From: Sperchopsis tessellata
Lineage: Eukaryota > Arthropoda > Insecta > Coleoptera > Hydrophilidae
NCBI GenBank assembly: GCA_033557685.1
Contig: JAWQRN010000213.1
Location: 1-34,007 of the forward strand
DNA length: 34,007 nucleotides
Direction of reading: 5' to 3'
The notes under the pieces: generated by a model
The model's database searches: none
The model's input: only the letters and a program-made list of their open reading frames with translations
What the model was told of the DNA's origin: nothing
In this document: positions 10,570-21,860 of the stretch, in pieces
Layout of the letters: the number at the start of each line of letters is the position of its first letter
How positions within the stretch are numbered: the stretch's first letter is position 1
Made by a program: the position numbers and the translations under genes

Positions 10570-12105
10570 AATCGAAAAAAAGTAATACGAAGTAAACAAA
10601 ATCACTATTTAATATTTCATTATAAGATTTATTGATTGATGGATGACACTTTTATGGTTAGTGGTCTTGTGTTAAATAGAGGAGAAAATTCGTTTAAAAT
10701 GAGTAATTTGATTTACTAGTATCGTATAATTAAGAAGTATAAGGTAACGTCGATATAAATTATAACTATTTGTTAAATCTGCTCAAAATAAACAAATAAA
10801 CTTGTAGCTCTATAGTCACATTATGCATATGAGAACAAATGGATACAAATAAATTCACGAAACAATGTCTTTACAAATCACAATAATTTTGATTTGGCTC
10901 TTGTATATGAAGCATATATGTCTACAAATTTAAAAAAAAACTTTCACTAGTCACAACGGAATCTAGTAATATTCGCAAGTTTTAGTTTAAAACACAAAAT
11001 TTATTATATTGTTCAACTTTGAAATGTCAGCTTTTTATAAAGGTTAACAGAAAACATGCATCTGCTCTTATCACGTATAATATTTCATAAATGTAAGAGG
11101 GTATAAATGTAACAAGTAGAGGTGGTTCTTTACTAGTTGAATGTGATGGGGAATTTTAGACAAAACTTTATTAATTTTTTGTCCCGCAATGTGTTTTAAC
11201 GTTGTTAGTAGAGCCCCGTCTAATTTCGAAAGTGTACCCAGGGGAGTTTATTAATGCCGGCAACTTTAAGTAATATAACCAAGAAAATAGTTTTCCAACG
11301 AGGTGCCCAGATGCGAATTTAAATACCACTCTTTGTTCTTGCAACTTTAACGACAGTTAATTATTTGCTGAAATCATGTTTCCCCTCCGCAGTTTTGAAA
11401 TAAAAGTTCTACTGTTACGAAGTGGATACCGCATTTACTGCTCTTCTTCCATTAACAACGCAACATAAAATTTATTACTCAACTTTCATAAATCAATATT
11501 AGTATTGTCACTTTGAGTATTATGTTATACTGGGTAAAATGTACAACAGAATAACTCTGAGCCTTGGGATTGAAATAGATGAATTTACATTGTTTATATT
11601 AGTCTGTTTGAGAATACACTGCTCTATTTTTTTTATTATTCTAAATATCTAAATATATAAGATATTTACAAAGTTCAAACACCCAGTCTCGAAACTAATG
11701 TTTCGTACAGATAATTTTTAATGAAAAATCTACATCAGTACTAAGCTACTACATATTTTCCGAAACTGTTGATATTAAAATTTATATGCAGCTTATTTTA
11801 TTTTGTTTTAACTACGACAATCTTTAATACTAATGTGCCAATTTTTATTCTCATTTCCTATATTAAAAAGGTAGTAAGGCTCATAAAGGGCAGCATCTAA
11901 ATTAGGAGAAGAGCACAAACAAAATGTTTCTATTCTTTGTCCGTTTTTAAATTTAGAATGTCACAGCTGTTTCTTCCTGCCATATTGTATTTTCTAACCC
12001 GAACCCCGGAATTTTTACCATATAAAAAAACTTTGTACGATTCAATTATTGAATTAATCGTTTTATTCACATGTCAATTTATTAATCAAGTTACACTAAC
12101 TCTAA
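10570..12105. other. No recognised gene; one balanced-composition island
   Basis: AT-rich with no recognised feature except an island at about 11150-11410 with higher GC, ending in a pyrimidine tract plus CAG (about 11380-11393) that resembles a splice acceptor but is followed by no usable exon frame. An 85-codon frame at 11937-12194 runs into the mariner left end and is a chance frame. Confidence 0.4.
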
Positions 12106-12136
12106 TACGAAGGTTACCTTTTAAGTGCTTACAAAC
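12106..12136 (+). repeat. Mariner left terminal inverted repeat
   Basis: The core GTTACCTTTTAAGTGCTTACAA pairs with the right end's inverted GTTACCTTTTAAATGTTTACAA, with two differences. TA at 12106-12107 is the presumed target duplication. Confidence 0.85.
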
Positions 12137-12152
12137 AACCAATAGGTGGCGC

Positions 12153-12174
12153 TATATATATATATATATATATA
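12153..12174. repeat. (TA)11 microsatellite inside the mariner
   Basis: Eleven TA units between the left inverted repeat and the transposase region. Because it lies inside the element, it expanded either in this copy after insertion or earlier in its lineage. Confidence 0.95.
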
Positions 12175-12282
12175 CGTCATTACTGTTTTCGTAAAATTTG
12201 ACATTTGTTATTGTGAAAACAGTGGCATTTTAGAAATTAACCAATTAGTTTGTTTACAGTGATCGTTTAAAAAAGCAATTTT

Positions 12283-13249
12283 GTGGAAATTTCACGTGAA
12301 GGTTATCGTTTTTCGTTTCGATTTTTTACGATTTTAGTAAAGGCCTAACTCAACAACAATGCACAGAATCGCTTCGTTTAACCTTTGGTATTGAAGCAAC
12401 ATCAGAAAAGACTGTTACAATTTATTTGCAGAATTTCGTCGTGGTCGTGCGTCCATCAGTAGGTCGACCAAAATCGGTTGTTATTCCAAAAAACATCGAT
12501 GCTGTGCGCAACATGATTGAAGAAGATCGGCATGTGACATACAGTGAGATAGAGGCATGCTTAAGCATATCGAAGACTGCAGTACATTCGATATTGCATG
12601 AACATTTAGCTGTGAAAAAGATCTGTTCCCGATGGATTCCGCATAATTAGACCCAAGCTCAAAAAAGGCTCGTGTTAATTGGTGTAAGGAAATGCTCAAA
12701 AAATTCGACCGAGAAACTGCAAAATCCTTATGTAACATCGTAATAGGTGACGAAACTTGGAATTATTCATATGAACCGGAAACTTAGCAACAACCCACTG
12801 TTTGGGTGTTCCAAGATGAACCGAATCCTACAAAAGCTGTTCGTTCACGAACCACTTCCAAGAAAATGAACGCTTGTTTCTTCGGTTGTACTGGACACGT
12901 CGCAACCATTCCTTTAGAGGACCGAAGAACAATGCTACATCGTTTACAATAATTTGTTTACCAGAAGTCATCGGCGAAATCGGGAAAAGCAACCGAAAAC
13001 TTTCATCGTTCTTCATCATGACAATTCCAGCTCTCAAACAGCACGTAAAACAATTGACTATTTGAAGGAGAAAAACATAGAATTAATGTTTCATTGCCCA
13101 TATTCATCTGATTTATCGGCTAATGACAAAAAATGCGTGGACAGCGATTTTCATCTAAAGAAGCTGTCGAAGTTTTCAAAAACCATATTTTTGAGACACC
13201 AACTTCAGAGTGGAAAAAAATGTTTCGAGATTTGGTTTGAACGCATGTA
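12283..13249 (+). pseudogene. Mariner transposase, frameshifted and stopped
   Basis: This encoded a mariner transposase (usual length about 345 residues), a nuclear cut-and-paste DDD enzyme. The start appears as GTGGAAATTTCACGTGAAGG at 12283, with ATG apparently mutated. Recognisable parts, across several frames, are the second helix-turn-helix region from 12426 on (GRPKSVV, VTYSEIEACLSISKTAVHSI, then ICSRWIPHN); an in-frame TAG at 12648-12650; GDETW with the first catalytic Asp at 12749-12751; a TAG at 12785-12787 within EPET*QQPTVWV; HHDN with the second Asp at 13020-13022; and YSSDLSAND with the third Asp at 13125-13127. Exactly 34 residues separate the last two Asp, the DD34D signature. 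The end reads CFEIWFERM and stops. At least two nonsense changes and several frameshifts make it inactive, although all three catalytic Asp codons survive. Opposite-strand frames here are shadows. Confidence 0.92.
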
Positions 13250-13322
13250 AAAGTTTATAAATCTTAAAGGCAAATATTTTGAAAAGCAATTAAACAATTT
13301 TTTCTAAATATTTTTTTTCCTA

Positions 13323-13362
13323 GTTTTTGTAAACATTTAAAAGGTAACTAAGGTAACTCGTA
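13323..13362 (-). repeat. Mariner right terminal inverted repeat with a 9-bp duplication
   Basis: Pairs with 12106-12136 in inverted orientation. The outer part has AAGGTAACT twice in tandem (13341-13358), so the two ends differ in length. Just outside, ACTCGTA (13356-13362) and TACGAGT (13373-13379) form a short inverted repeat across the junction. Confidence 0.85.
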
Positions 13363-14028
13363 CTATATCTAATACGAGTATGCGCGTGTTATAATAACCA
13401 CCACATACACTTTTCTTAATGATCCATATGCATTAATAGGCTTGCAACATGTACATATAATTCTGTAGAGAAATTCGTCATTTTATTCCGGACTCGCCTA
13501 ACTAAATCCTGTGAGATTCGCTGTCGTACAAACCATTCATAATGGTCTTGGCGAAACATACGGTGGGTTCAGAGAGATGGAGATCGCTATTATCCTCCTT
13601 TTCGAAGGTTTGATTTTCGCTGTACTACGTGCTTCTTCGTATTATTAGCTCTTGTTTTGTAATCGAAAAATGTATAATCTATAATTACGAAATTGCGGAC
13701 ATCGAATTTTGAATTCGGTTTAGTACTTCAGCTTCACACCTTCACATATTATTGCTCAACACCTGCTATAAGCTGATCTTGTGTGGCATTATATTTTTGA
13801 GCAACTGGGCTAGAAATTCAAATTTAAATTGTCTATGACCAGAATATATTACTGCACGGCATTTAACAATACTCCACATAATATTAAGCTGAGGTAACGG
13901 GATTACCTGAGTGTATGAATAATAGTGGAAGGCTGCGTCACGAAATTAATTTTGACCATTACAACGGGCTTTGTTATTTCTTACAGGGAGTAAAGTGTTG
14001 TGACTGACTTTATGCATTAACGGCGCTT
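13363..14028. other. Gene-free stretch with a CpG-containing island
   Basis: About 13480-13640 has more CpG and GC than its flanks. Plus-strand frames of about 45 codons exist there, but none is recognised, and no inverted or tandem repeats were seen. The rest is AT-rich. Confidence 0.35.
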
Positions 14029-14322
14029 ATGGGAAATATTTCAGGGAGACTTCTTAAGCCTTCTTCTAACCTGTATCTCATTAATGACCTTATATATCAA
14101 TCTGAAACTGTACATGGAACCGCCTTTGCTGAATTTCTTCTTAATCAATTCACTTTGCATATGGATGATTTTGAAGCTCTCTTTTTATCAAGTACAAAAT
14201 TGGTATCGATAACCCTAAACACTGCAAGTGGGATATTGGCTTATAATTCCGCTCAAAAAATTGCGCTGAATTTAATCTTAAGTAAGACTGAAAATACCTA
14301 TCTCGAAAACGAAGCTGTTTGA
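14029..14322 (+). other. Unassigned 97-codon open frame
   Basis: An ATG-initiated frame with a fairly protein-like residue mix (begins MGNISGRLLKPSS, contains NDLIYQSETVHGTAFAEFLL). About 40 bp upstream of it is TTTGTTATTTCTTACAG, which resembles a splice acceptor ending at about 13986. No domain, signal peptide or repeat is recognised. It could be a remnant exon or part of an unknown mobile element, or chance. I give no function. Confidence 0.25.
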
Positions 14323-14479
14323 TGATAATATATTCTACCAACTAAATATAACTGAGAGGTCCTTACATTTTGAAGTGAGTAAGAGTAACGGGCAGGCTAC
14401 TAAACTAGTTAAATAACCTCTAAGCATACACAAGATGCACTTGTGCTTGATTTAGAGCTCGCATCTTAATGGTAGAAAC

Positions 14480-15850
14480 AAGATATCTCCAAGTCATCAT
14501 TACACCCTTCATGGATTACGTCTTGAACTTGTACTTGTTCCTTTCCACCTATTCATGGGTCTGCCTAAATTTCTTCTTCCTCTCCGATTGTATTGTATTA
14601 TTTTCTCGAAGTTATTTCATTGTCCATAATGACAAGATGTTCTATCCATTTTTGTCCGTATTCCATCACTTCGTCCTCTATAGAATATGTCTCAAGATTC
14701 TTTATTTTGTAGCTCTTCTTAAACATCTAAGAATTTAAATACCGCTGTTTGTATTTGTGCTAACTTCTTTTAAGTTATAACCCATGCCTTACTGTTATAT
14801 AGCATTGTAGGTGTGGCCTTCGTTCTGCATATTGACAGCGGTGTTTCGGCTTTGTTTTATTTGCATGGTGGTTTTTATTTTGGAATCGATTTACATAATT
14901 TTTTATATATAAGTTTTGTGAATGGGAGACTTCATATCCAACGTAGTTAAATTTAGTAATTTGTTCCAGTATTACATGATTTAGGACGATATTTAGTCTT
15001 AAAGGCCTTTTTTCATTTTTGTTTTTGAGCTGGATATTTTCATATTATAAATTTTAGACAGTTTTTAATGTGAGCATTTCTCGCAATAAGAACTTGATAA
15101 TCTGCAAACAAGATGGAATTAACCATTATTTTTGTCTAATTAATATTCCTTTGGGTACATTTTGTGGTAAAAAGGCTGCAACCCTGTCTCAATCCAGTTT
15201 TAGTTTCAATATATTTCAGGTCTCCTAATAATTATATTTGTGTATTCTTACATAGTCTTTTTATTGTTAGTATTAATTGCTTGAGGAATCCTCACATTTC
15301 CATAATATTCTAAAGTATTTTTCGCAACATTGTTAAAGGCTTTTTTCTAGGTCTAAAATTGCCATATATGATTCAAATTTAAGCACTCGTCTTTTGTCTA
15401 TAATTTTTTGCAGAGTGAATATAACGTATATACATGAATGGCACCTTTTTTAAAAATTGGTTGTTTCGTACTTAATTACAGAAGATAGGCATACCTCTTT
15501 CAGCAAAAGGCCTTCACATTTTACGATTTTTACTTTTTCTAGTGCTTATTTTAATTATTCAGTTGTGAGGTCTTCTACCCCGTAAACGTTTTGGTTTTCT
15601 GCGTCATCTTGATCTTTATATATTTCGTTATACCATAGTTCCTTATAAAACTCTAGCTATTATTTTTCTTTTATAATATTGATACGTGCTCTATCTTGTT
15701 CGTTATTATTCATAATTCTTATTACTTTAAGCAAATGATTGTCACGTGTTCGTCATGCTCCAGTTCCCCTAAACATTCATTCCAACTTGCTCTATGTGCT
15801 TGTTGGATCTTTGCTTACGCTTTTTCTTAGGTAACTTAAAAGGGGGATCT
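14480..15850 (-). pseudogene. Non-LTR retrotransposon (LINE) reverse-transcriptase remnant, 5' truncated
   Basis: Read on the minus strand, the sequence follows the order of a LINE polyprotein's reverse transcriptase and C-terminus, in broken frames. First comes a linker-like HRASWNECLGELE (about 15780-15820). Then FTLQKIIDKRRVLKFESYMA and ILDLEKS (15340-15423), fingers-region motifs; ETKTGLRQGCSL (about 15170-15205); FADYQVLIA (15081-15115), which is the catalytic FADD box with the second Asp replaced by Tyr; FNYVGYEVS (about 14920-14955); and a C-terminal part including ATPTMLYNSKAWVIT and KNLETYSIEDEVMEYGQKW (14610-14830). LINE enzymes reverse-transcribe their RNA at a nicked target. The usual N-terminal endonuclease is absent, as expected for a 5'-truncated copy. 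The clade is unresolved; the FADDQVLIA wording is common in arthropod LINEs. No poly(A) tail or target duplication was identified. Confidence 0.85.
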
Positions 15851-18800
15851 CGACCGGACAACAAGAAATGTAATAAATATGTACTGTTTTCGTCATTTTC
15901 GCAGTTTTTCGTTCTTCGTATTTACCTATCTTGTCATTTAGGTGGACAAGAACATTTGGGACTGAGGAAGTACTTCTGGGTTGTGGGAGTAGCTTTTCGG
16001 GTTGCATATATTACTGATCCACGACTACTACTGTAGTTGGTTCATGTTCTTGAAGCTGCCGGCGTGGTAATATTTCTTTATTCAGTAGCAAATAAGATGG
16101 TACTATGATTCGGCTTTCGTTTCGATTTCATCCTAAGATGAGAAGAGGTTGGAAAAATTTATGTTATACTAGAACCTAGGCTACCTAATATTATTATCGG
16201 AAAGGTATTATCTACGAGAATATAATTTATAGGAATTACTCTAGGTTTTTAGTATGGAGTAATAAATACCGTTATAGGAACATAATTGACATGCACCTGA
16301 TTTTGTGTTGAGCATTCAAATTTCACCCAGAAACATAGTCCCTCGAGTCAATAAAATATTTACCATGCCATCCGTTTCCAAAGAACTAGAGGTATTACGA
16401 GAATTTATTCCTTGATGATCTTTTGAAATAACCAATTTTAGACAATCACGGTCACCGCAAACAAGCAAATTTTTCAATTTCTTCCTAGAAGAGCATGAGC
16501 ATCAAATACCAAGAAAAATAACGACAAGTACAAATACCCTGAGCCAAACGAACTCAGAATATTCTATTAAAATTATTATTGTATCCATTGACGTCATGGA
16601 AGAGATAAGACTAGTTTGGTGACAAACGTGAGATGTGGCCAGTCTAAAGCTGAATGGCTACTAATAACTAGTTTATGGTCCATTCACCTTGCTCGAATCT
16701 GCTTATGTAATAGTTAAAGAGTAATGAGAATATGATGCACATTAAAAAAATTTAATCTACATTGTACATTACGTTTGAGTAATTTATAATATTTAAAAAT
16801 AATTTACTAAACACTTAATTCAATTTTATATGTCTGGGAATTACTCTCTTTATGATTAGTTAGTATACAATGCCTTCATTTCAAAACTAGCCACCCAATA
16901 TAAATCTGGAAAAGAGTTTGAGCAAATCAAATTAAACTAGATTCAAAAGTTATAAACTAATATCGACTAATTCAACCCCTTCACCTTCAACCTTGAAATG
17001 TCAATATCACTTTGTGAAAGCATAAAAGATGGTTTCCTCCTCAGCAAAAATTGGAATCAGTTCATGAACTTGTATCTAAATATGGTTTCTTATACGACTA
17101 GGCAAATAATACGCAGAATACTAGGCGATGGAAGCGTATGTTGATTTTGAATTAATTTAGAAATAAAACAAGAAAGTACGTTGGCCACTAGTATTGTTTT
17201 CGTACACTGAGAAAAATAAAAGTTTTTGCGAAATAAACGTCTTTAATTGCGACCGAAATAATTACAGAAGGAAAGCTGAGTTTGTAGTGAGAAAATATTA
17301 ATTTACCCAAATTTATTAACTTTCTCTCCTCAAAATAGAGATACATTTGCAGTAAAACATAAACAATTTATTTTGTACTATTATTTAATTTAATGAAACT
17401 TTGTAATTAATGTATATAAACAAATGTATATAAGTAATATTTCTGTAAAATAATATTTATATTTGAAAGAAGTCTTTCTGTGGAATTCGCTTATAAATTA
17501 TATGTTCTGGAACTTGCAGTAAACTTAACTCAATAAACTTTTATTTCTTACAAATAAATTGTTACGAATACGAAACACGCATGTCGCTTTTTGCTATTTT
17601 GTTTGTTATAACAATTTGTGCTGAGAATTACATTAGTATTTAATCATGATTCACATTAATTGTAAGTGTTACGTTTTATATTTTGTATACTATTTAAACA
17701 AAATGTTATATGACATTATATCTAAAACCCTTGTATATTCATTACACACTTTCTCGACATGATTTTCTACAACTGAGGTATGTATAATTTTCGTGTCAGA
17801 AAGCGCGGCAATTGGGCTTCGCGTGACATAGTTTTGGTTATATCAACAAGTGTAGGTAAGCCCTTGCTACTCAGTAACTGAACTACCGTCAAATATTGAC
17901 ACCCTCAGTATGACAATTCAAAACATGGTCTTTAAAAAAGTCCAATTAATGTTGTGTTTACTTTTCGAACTAAAAATTAAAGGGAGGCCCTTAAAAGATC
18001 ATTGAAATTAAAGACCTAAAAATGAAAGGGAAAGGGGTATATTTTTTCGCTGGGAGGTGTACTTTAAAATGAATGTGCTACTAAATTTTATAAAAGTATC
18101 TTCTCCCTATGTTAAGTAAATACACCGTTTCCATATTTCTAAATCAACCAATACTATGTTTAAAATGAAAATAATTGTTTATTTATATCAAGTAATTTCA
18201 ATATTTACGTCAACTACAAATTTTTTTTTGATTGAATTTTTGTATAATCAATCGAAATAAATAGCACATTATTTCAAATATTGTAAACTAAAGATATAAT
18301 GTATTTGTAATGAGTATATCAGTATCATAAGATACGATAGCTGAAACAAATCTTCGATGTACTTCATTGAATAAATGCATTTATTTATCACAAATAAAAC
18401 CGCCAGTTAAACTAAAACTTTCATTCAAACATATAATTCTCTACGATTTATTTGTAGGAAATAATTATATATGTACCATCATTTTTCACATTTTTTTTTA
18501 AAGAAACAGAGCACAGCAAAGTCGTAACTCGCTTAGATAGATTCCTTTTGTTTACGAAACCACCTACGCGAAAAAATTACATAAATATTTAGTATTAATT
18601 TACATAAATATTATTTTCATCTAATAAAGTCAAGTGTTTATGAAATTATAATCTCAATATACGAGCTGTTTGCGTATATGCAATTTATTCACTTCTTCAA
18701 ACAATGCGTCGGCGTAACTATCTTATAAATGTGTACGTTTTGACTGCATTGTCTCATAGAAAATTACTCTGCGTTACAAACACCTACATACCATTTTATA

Positions 18801-21736
18801 TATCTAGGAATTGAAATTCTACACCTACTTTAAAAATAACATGGATTTTTTTCTAACACAGTAAAGTGCTTTTGGATGTTACGACATTCAAAAATATGAC
18901 TTGAAGTCGCACCTTGCTAAAGTAAGGATTTGTCAGCTAATACATTAGTGAATATATCTGCATTCAAAAACTTCTAATCCTCAGGAGAACCGAAAATATA
19001 AAGACGAAATCGATTAGTTTACGAGGAGGATTCTAAGAAAACAAACACAGTTAAATTATTTTATCTTTCGAGAATCCAGTAAAAAAATCTATAATTTATT
19101 ACATTTAATATATTTTCATAAAAAAAGGCAACTGCTCTTTGGGAGGTCAATACTTGACGACAACTCCTTACGTTTAATTATAATAAATAAGTTCTCCTAG
19201 GTTACAATGCCACTAAAGTAGTTCTCTATGGAATTGCGAGGAAATTGTTTCCATAATTGCTACTAACTTAATTACATCTTATTGACTACCAAATTTAATA
19301 AATTTTCACTAGAGTTCGTTTACATTTTTAAATTTTATGTATAAGATTTACTAAGTAATAAATTTGATATATACGTTAATGGTATTTTGAGTTTCTTAGT
19401 GAAATAATAGTGATGTGACCAAGAAAACTACTTCTATACTACAACATTAGCAATGGTGTATATTTTACCTAATACCACATGTGACTTGAATGTACATTAA
19501 GCACACATTTTTGATAACGTAGAAAGAAATTCCGTTAACAGCGTATTTGCGTATTTTCATCAAATGCTCGTCGATAAAATATAACTGCATATTTGGTGAT
19601 AAGAAAAACCCTACCGAACAAAAGAGATAAAATAGAGAAATATATGAACTTATACTATACATTTTTAAGCCAAAAAACTTTGCTCTAGAAATCTGAGAAC
19701 AGAAACAAAATTAATAATTGTAAAATACTACCTATTACATGTTGATTGGTTTCGAATATCGTAGGTAAAAAATGTTAGCAGCATCGAGAAACTATGATGG
19801 CTGAGAAAATATGAAACTGTGGAAGTAATAACGATATAACATAAGATAATTTAACTAAGATAGTAACATATATAATAAACAATAGAAATAAAAAATAATA
19901 TGTAAGATGATATTATCATCCATATTAGTAAACCTTCGAATTAAATTTATTTAAAAACCAGTTCATGTGTTCCGAAATATTAATTCCGGATTAATATTAT
20001 TGCAACTATTTAATTAATAAATTTAATTAATCTAGGACCGAGAACATACCATTTATCATATGACGAAATATAGAAAACATATATTTTCTCATCTAAGATA
20101 TATTACGGTATTAAATAGTTTATTTCAAGCAAGACAGAACACATCAATTTATAATTACCTCTAAATCGTATATTTCCTACCACTTGCCAGTAACCCTCCT
20201 CATTTAATTCAAATGAATGATACAATAGGCCGTTTGCTGGTTTTCCTTCATAGGCAAAGACTAACTAATGTAAGCCTCGAGGTTTCCATGAGTCAATGGA
20301 TGAAATTTGCATGGTACAATACGGGAGAAGACGAATACAGCATATTCTTTAACTATTAATCAAGTGATCTGCGGGGACGCTACCCCAATCACACTGGTGC
20401 CGAAGTTACCCCATGTTGCACGAACATTTAAAGTAGGTCTATTTAAAATTTAAATCGCAAATATCCATCAGTCAAATTCTTGTCCTTGTTTATGATTTAA
20501 ATTACGCCATAATTTATTCCTAAGTTGGCAGAAAAAAAAAACACCTACTGTAATTACATTGGATAACTTGTCAGGTGTTTGGTAATGGATATCTTTCAAT
20601 CTAGTTTGATCGAACAAGTTTGCAAATGAGTACAGTTTATTTTTTCTGTGCACACGTAGTAAGTCCTTAAATGTCAACGAAGTTCAACAAGGTCATGAGA
20701 ATTGTATCGGAGAATGTTGACGAATTATTACTTTTCGTTTTTTGCAGTCAATAAAGTGTATAGGTATTAGTAGCTTCAGGAATTACACTAATCAGACAAA
20801 TAATGGTCTAAAAATATGAAACTATTATAAATTATTACACTACCAGATAGATAAGCATACGCAGTCGATGGTTAAAATTTACTTTTACTCATTATTCTTT
20901 GTATTTTAATTTGGTTAACCCGCTTTAGTTTTCATTTACATTTTACAGTATTTGCGATAACATCCTGTAATCTGTGACTTGATATGTTTGATAAAATATT
21001 TTTGTTACTTATTCAGAACAAACCCATAGATAATTGAACGACAGAGTTGAGTGCGGAATAATATGTAATGCTTGAATTGAATGTAATATATTCAATGTCA
21101 TTTTAATAGTATTCAATATTCAATATTTAATAGTTATGATAAGGATGATAGGAGGAAGAACGTAATACTACAGGTGTTAAAAACTTAGAAATTGACATTA
21201 ATTTCCTTTCCCCAACATGCCGTCGCGCCTAAAGGATTTCCTGCCATTTTATGGTTTCATCAGAAATATCGATTAAGTAAACGTCAAGATCTACTTCCGC
21301 GCCCAATAAATACAGGTGCAATTAAATATGTTTATGAATGGCTATATAAAGGAAGTATGTAATAGTATTTCATTCTAAACAAAGAATTGAATGTGTATCG
21401 CGTCTAATTTTAATGTGGGTATGTACATTTTTCGCCGATTAAATTGGACTGGGTTTATAATTTTTTTCTTAGTTTTATACTTTCAGTTTCGTTGTGACAT
21501 ACATAATATGACCAAATTATTGAACCATTTTTTGTATTGCTTTTTATCACAATAACAATTCTAAATAATTTCAAAAACAGTTTTTAAGTAAATTTATATA
21601 GAGGTCCAACTTTATTCATTATAAATTGTCCAAAAGAAAAAGATACTTTTTAAAATCTTTAACAAACAAACAAAACAAAATTATACAATGTTTGAAACAA
21701 ATTTTTTAACTAAATGGACTAAAAATATATTATTAT
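15851..21736. other. Gene-free AT-rich stretch
   Basis: Nearly 6 kb with no recognised gene or mobile element. A consensus cAMP-response-type palindrome TGACGTCA occurs at 16589-16596, with no gene context. Slightly GC-richer, unassigned patches lie at about 15851-16060, 17780-17890 and 20340-20430. The longest frames (19465-19662 and 20468-20677, both minus) show no motif. A poly-pyrimidine run near 20530 lies inside the second of these. Confidence 0.4.
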
Positions 21737-21842
21737 ATTCAGGTTATCATCAAGCTGAACAAGCGTTCTGGGCAATCCGAACATAGCACTGATGCTGTTC
21801 GCGTTGCTCGGAACGCACGTTCAGCTTGATGATGACCTGAAT
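21737..21842. repeat. 106-nt foldback (inverted repeat) hairpin
   Basis: The left arm 21737-21786 (begins ATTCAGGTTATCATCAAGCT) and right arm 21795-21842 (reverse complement begins ATTCAGGTCATCATCAAGCT) pair over roughly 48 bp with a handful of mismatches, several of them G:U-compatible, around an 8-nt loop (CACTGATG). The arms are clearly GC-richer than the surrounding AT-rich DNA. It could be a MITE-like foldback, an inverted duplicate at the end of a retroelement, or a hairpin RNA precursor. The right arm continues directly into a hammerhead-like sequence (21823-21860). Confidence 0.9.
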
Positions 21843-21860
21843 GGTCGAAACCGGTAGCTA
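21823..21860 (+). ncRNA. Candidate degenerate hammerhead-ribozyme-like motif
   Basis: The order of elements fits a type I hammerhead. AGC (21823-21825) can pair with GCT (21857-21859) as the base of stem I. TTGATGA (21826-21832) stands where CTGATGA is required. GACC (21834-21837) pairs with GGTC (21843-21846) as stem II with loop TGAAT, followed immediately by GAAA (21847-21850). Then ACCGGT (21850-21855) is self-complementary, like the very short stem III reported for hammerheads in Penelope-like elements, and TA precedes the expected cleavage position. Two defects argue against activity: the essential C of CTGATGA is T, and T21833 is an extra base. I regard it as a decayed or chance match. 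Confidence 0.35.

Larger units (their letters stand above)
12106..13362 (+). mobile_element. Mariner (Tc1/mariner, DD34D) transposon copy, near full length, inactive
   Basis: A 1.26-kb element, the usual mariner size, bounded by inverted repeats and TA at both ends (12106-12107 and 13361-13362). Its left end is TACGAAGGTTACCTTTTAAG and continues TGCTTACAAAC. The right end, reverse-complemented, shows TTACCTTTTAAATGTTTACA, so about 25-30 bp of the ends pair. The interior is a decayed transposase reading left to right. A (TA)11 microsatellite (12153-12174) sits between the left repeat and the coding region. The right repeat contains a perfect 9-bp tandem duplication (AAGGTAACT at 13341-13349 and 13350-13358). 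Confidence 0.92.

Noticed and set aside
12481..13037. Minus-strand frames 12481-12738 and 12828-13037
   Set aside because: Shadows of the plus-strand mariner transposase.
15792..16036. Overlapping opposite frames (15792-16007 minus, 15794-16036 plus)
   Set aside because: Neither shows a known motif, and both only touch the upstream end of the LINE remnant.
16589..16596. TGACGTCA, consensus CRE palindrome
   Set aside because: A single 8-bp site with no nearby gene or promoter; expected occasionally by chance.
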